DNA of 13,537 nucleotides, taken from positions 1 through 13,537 of the forward strand of contig SKKS01000043.1 of assembly GCA_007123625.1 (NCBI GenBank). The letters run 5' to 3'. The notes beneath the pieces are model-generated. The model had not been told where the DNA came from. It saw nothing but the letters and a program-made list of their open reading frames with translations, and ran no database searches. This DNA comes from Paracoccaceae bacterium. Lineage in GTDB: Bacteria; Pseudomonadota; Alphaproteobacteria; Rhodobacterales; Rhodobacteraceae. This document shows, piece by piece, positions 11,755 through 13,537 of the stretch (its first letter is position 1; each line of letters starts with the position of its first letter). The position numbers and the translations under genes were made by a program.

Positions 11755-13537
11755 ATGGTCGAACGCTCGCAATTCAGTTCCTCTTGGTATCGCGTCGCCG
11801 ACCTGACCCCGCGCCTGCGCCGTCATGTCGAGATCCATCGCCGCCAGTTTCGCAGCGACATCTGGTATGTGCTCAAGGATGCGGCTTCGAACCGGTTTCA
11901 CCGCTTTTCGCCCGCCGCTTACATGATCATTGCGCAGATGGACGGCAGCCGCACGATGGCCAGCATCTGGAAGGCGGCGGCGCGCAAGCTGGGCCGCGAC
12001 TTGCCGACCCAGGATGAGGTGATCCAGCTTCTGTCGCAACTCCACCAGGCCGATGCGCTGGACAGCGGCACGCCCCCCGACATTGGTGAGCTTGCCGAAC
12101 GCGCGCGCAAGCAACGGCAGCGTGAGGTGTTGCAGCGGGTGCAGAACCCGATGGCAATTCGTATCCCGCTACTTGATCCTGATCGCTTTCTTGACGCGAC
12201 ATTCCCGCTGGTCCGTCCGCTTTTTTCTGTCATTGGCCTGCTGCTCTGGGTCGTGCTTGTCGTCTGGGGGCTGGTCGCGGCGGCGCAGCACTGGTCACTT
12301 CTGACCGAGAACCTTACCGACCGGGTGCTGAGTGCGCAGAACCTTCTGCTGATTCTGCTCAGCTATCCGGTCATCAAGGGTATTCATGAACTTGGCCACG
12401 GCTATGCGGTCAAGCGCTGGGGCGGCGAGGTGCACGAGATGGGCATCATGTTCCTGGTGTTCATGCCCGTTCCTTACGTCGAGGCCTCGGCCGCTGCTGC
12501 CTTCCGCTCGAAGTGGCAGCGCGCCTTCGTCGCCGGCGCGGGCATCATGGTCGAGGTGACGCTCGCCGCCATCGCGCTGGCGGTCTGGCTGAATGTCGAA
12601 CCGGGGCTGGTGCGCACCATCGCCTTCAACACCATGCTGATCGCCGGAGTCTCGACCGTGCTGTTCAACGGCAACCCGCTTCTGCGTTTCGATGGCTACT
12701 ATGTGCTGGCCGACACGCTCGAGGTGCCGAATCTTGGCAACCGGTCGAACAAGCACCTGCTACACCTCATCCAGCGCTATGGCTTCGGGTTGCGGTCCTC
12801 GACTTCTCCCGCGACCGCGCGGGGCGAGCGGTTCTGGTTCGTCCTCTACGGGCTTGCGGCGCTGGCTTACCGGCTGTTCATCATGACCGTGATCGTGGTT
12901 TTCGTCGCCACGCATTTCTTCGTCATCGGGGTCCTGCTGGCGATCTGGTCTGCGGGGCTAATGCTGATCTGGCCAGTGCTCAAGGGAATCTGGTTCTTGC
13001 TCACCAATCCGAAGCTTGACCGGGTGCGCGGCCGCGCGATGGCAGTGACGGCGGGTTTTCTGGCCAGCATCGGGTCGGCGCTGGCTTTCGTGCCGCTGCC
13101 GCATGCGACGGTGGCGCAAGGCGTCCTGTGGATACCCGATCATGCCGTCCTGCATGCCAGCGGCAGCGGCAGCGTGGCCGAGATTGTTGCCACTCCGAAC
13201 AGCGCGGTCGCTGCGGGCGATCTGCTCTTGCGCCTCGAAGACCCTCTGTTGAATGCCCAGATCGCTGTTGTCGAGGCCCGACTGGCCGAGTTGCACCTGA
13301 CGCTCGCAGCGGTCGAGATCACCGACCGGGTCGAGGCGGCGCGCGTGCGTGAACGGCTTGCGCAGGCTGTGCGTGAACAGGCGCACCTTGAAGCCCAAAT
13401 CGGCGGACTGGATATGCGCAGCTCTGCCGCTGGGGTATTCGTGCTACCTGACGCCGCTGACCTGCAAGGGCGCTACCTGCGTCAGGGTCAGCCGGTCGGC
13501 TATGTCGTCGAGCCGGGCAGCCCGCTGGTCCGAACGC
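11755..13537 (+). CDS. PqqD-like / M50 zinc metalloprotease / HlyD-like fusion membrane protein, 3'-truncated
   Basis: The frame runs from the ATG at 11755 to the window end without a stop (594 codons seen). Residues about 17-102 resemble PqqD or RiPP-recognition winged-helix domains, with RFSPAAYMIIAQMDGSRTMA followed by a helix pair ending LLSQLHQADAL. A membrane segment lies at 155-177. The HELGH zinc motif is at 211-215, on a second hydrophobic segment. The matching site-2-protease motif NPLLRFDGYY is at 307-316, with the likely zinc ligand Asp313. More membrane segments lie at about 225-240, 255-278, 288-306, 360-415 and 430-450. The rest is a HlyD-like periplasmic module: SGSGSVAEIVATPNSAVAAGD near 470, a coiled coil around 495-545, then SAAGVFVLPDA near 554. 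All catalytic residues expected for M50 are present, so activity is plausible. By family, such proteins are labelled peptide zinc metalloprotease. Substrate and direction of action are unknown. The giant protein or an associated peptide is the obvious candidate from context. Confidence 0.88.
   Translation, partial: MVERSQFSSSWYRVADLTPRLRRHVEIHRRQFRSDIWYVLKDAASNRFHRFSPAAYMIIAQMDGSRTMASIWKAAARKLGRDLPTQDEVIQLLSQLHQADALDSGTPPDIGELAERARKQRQREVLQRVQNPMAIRIPLLDPDRFLDATFPLVRPLFSVIGLLLWVVLVVWGLVAAAQHWSLLTENLTDRVLSAQNLLLILLSYPVIKGIHELGHGYAVKRWGGEVHEMGIMFLVFMPVPYVEASAAAAFRSKWQRAFVAGAGIMVEVTLAAIALAVWLNVEPGLVRTIAFNTMLIAGVSTVLFNGNPLLRFDGYYVLADTLEVPNLGNRSNKHLLHLIQRYGFGLRSSTSPATARGERFWFVLYGLAALAYRLFIMTVIVVFVATHFFVIGVLLAIWSAGLMLIWPVLKGIWFLLTNPKLDRVRGRAMAVTAGFLASIGSALAFVPLPHATVAQGVLWIPDHAVLHASGSGSVAEIVATPNSAVAAGDLLLRLEDPLLNAQIAVVEARLAELHLTLAAVEITDRVEAARVRERLAQAVREQAHLEAQIGGLDMRSSAAGVFVLPDAADLQGRYLRQGQPVGYVVEPGSPLVRT
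11803..12060 (+). other. PqqD/RRE-like winged-helix domain of the M50 protein
   Basis: Residues 17-102 follow the PqqD layout: a PRL start, beta strands around WYVLKDAASNRFHRFSP, an A-x-x-[IL]-x-x-x-[ML]-D-G-x-x-T motif, then helices ending in L-x-x-x-x-A-L. In RiPP pathways this fold binds the leader part of a precursor peptide. Here it would face the cytoplasm before the first membrane segment and could dock a substrate tail. The similarity is judged by eye. Confidence 0.6.

Overview
The window comes from a GC-rich genome with strong G/C preference at third codon positions. Gene style and family content suggest an alphaproteobacterium, perhaps a marine Rhodobacterales-type organism, but no RNA gene or marker gene is present to fix the taxonomy. 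All recognised genes lie on the + strand and look like one locus. There are no tRNA or rRNA genes, insertion sequences or CRISPR arrays.

Region 1 (1-9255) is the C-terminal 3084 residues of a giant, very acidic, repetitive extracellular protein whose N-terminus lies before the window. In order it carries: beta-roll/beta-helix segments; three Calx-beta-like modules with a small GxGQTR module between the first two; a proline-rich linker region; three copies of a roughly 90-100 residue module (N-x-x-Q-T...AHN-x-TAA...AL); a long RTX-type Gly/Asp repeat field with many inserted excursions; and an odd tail of GQGNQGG repeats, an Asp/Glu-rich stretch and a Gly/Asn/Arg-rich end.

Region 2 (9256-9376) is a 121-base intergenic gap with a 7-bp hairpin and a small TGATC/GATCA palindrome. 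Region 3 (9377-13537) holds three closely spaced genes: a 126-residue DUF3467-type protein with a polyglycine end; a 649-residue HlyD-type membrane fusion protein with two GAF-like domains in front of its membrane anchor; and a 3'-truncated M50/site-2-protease-like membrane protein with a PqqD-like (RRE-like) N-terminus and a second HlyD-like periplasmic module at its C-terminus.

My reading is that the three downstream genes encode an accessory machine for processing, recognising or exporting the giant protein. It would resemble type I secretion in its adaptor parts, but an intramembrane-protease-like core stands where an ABC transporter would be expected. No ABC transporter or TolC homologue is seen here, so the export route is inferred, not shown. 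The PqqD-M50-HlyD fusion beside a GAF-HlyD fusion and a giant RTX-like protein is the most interesting content.
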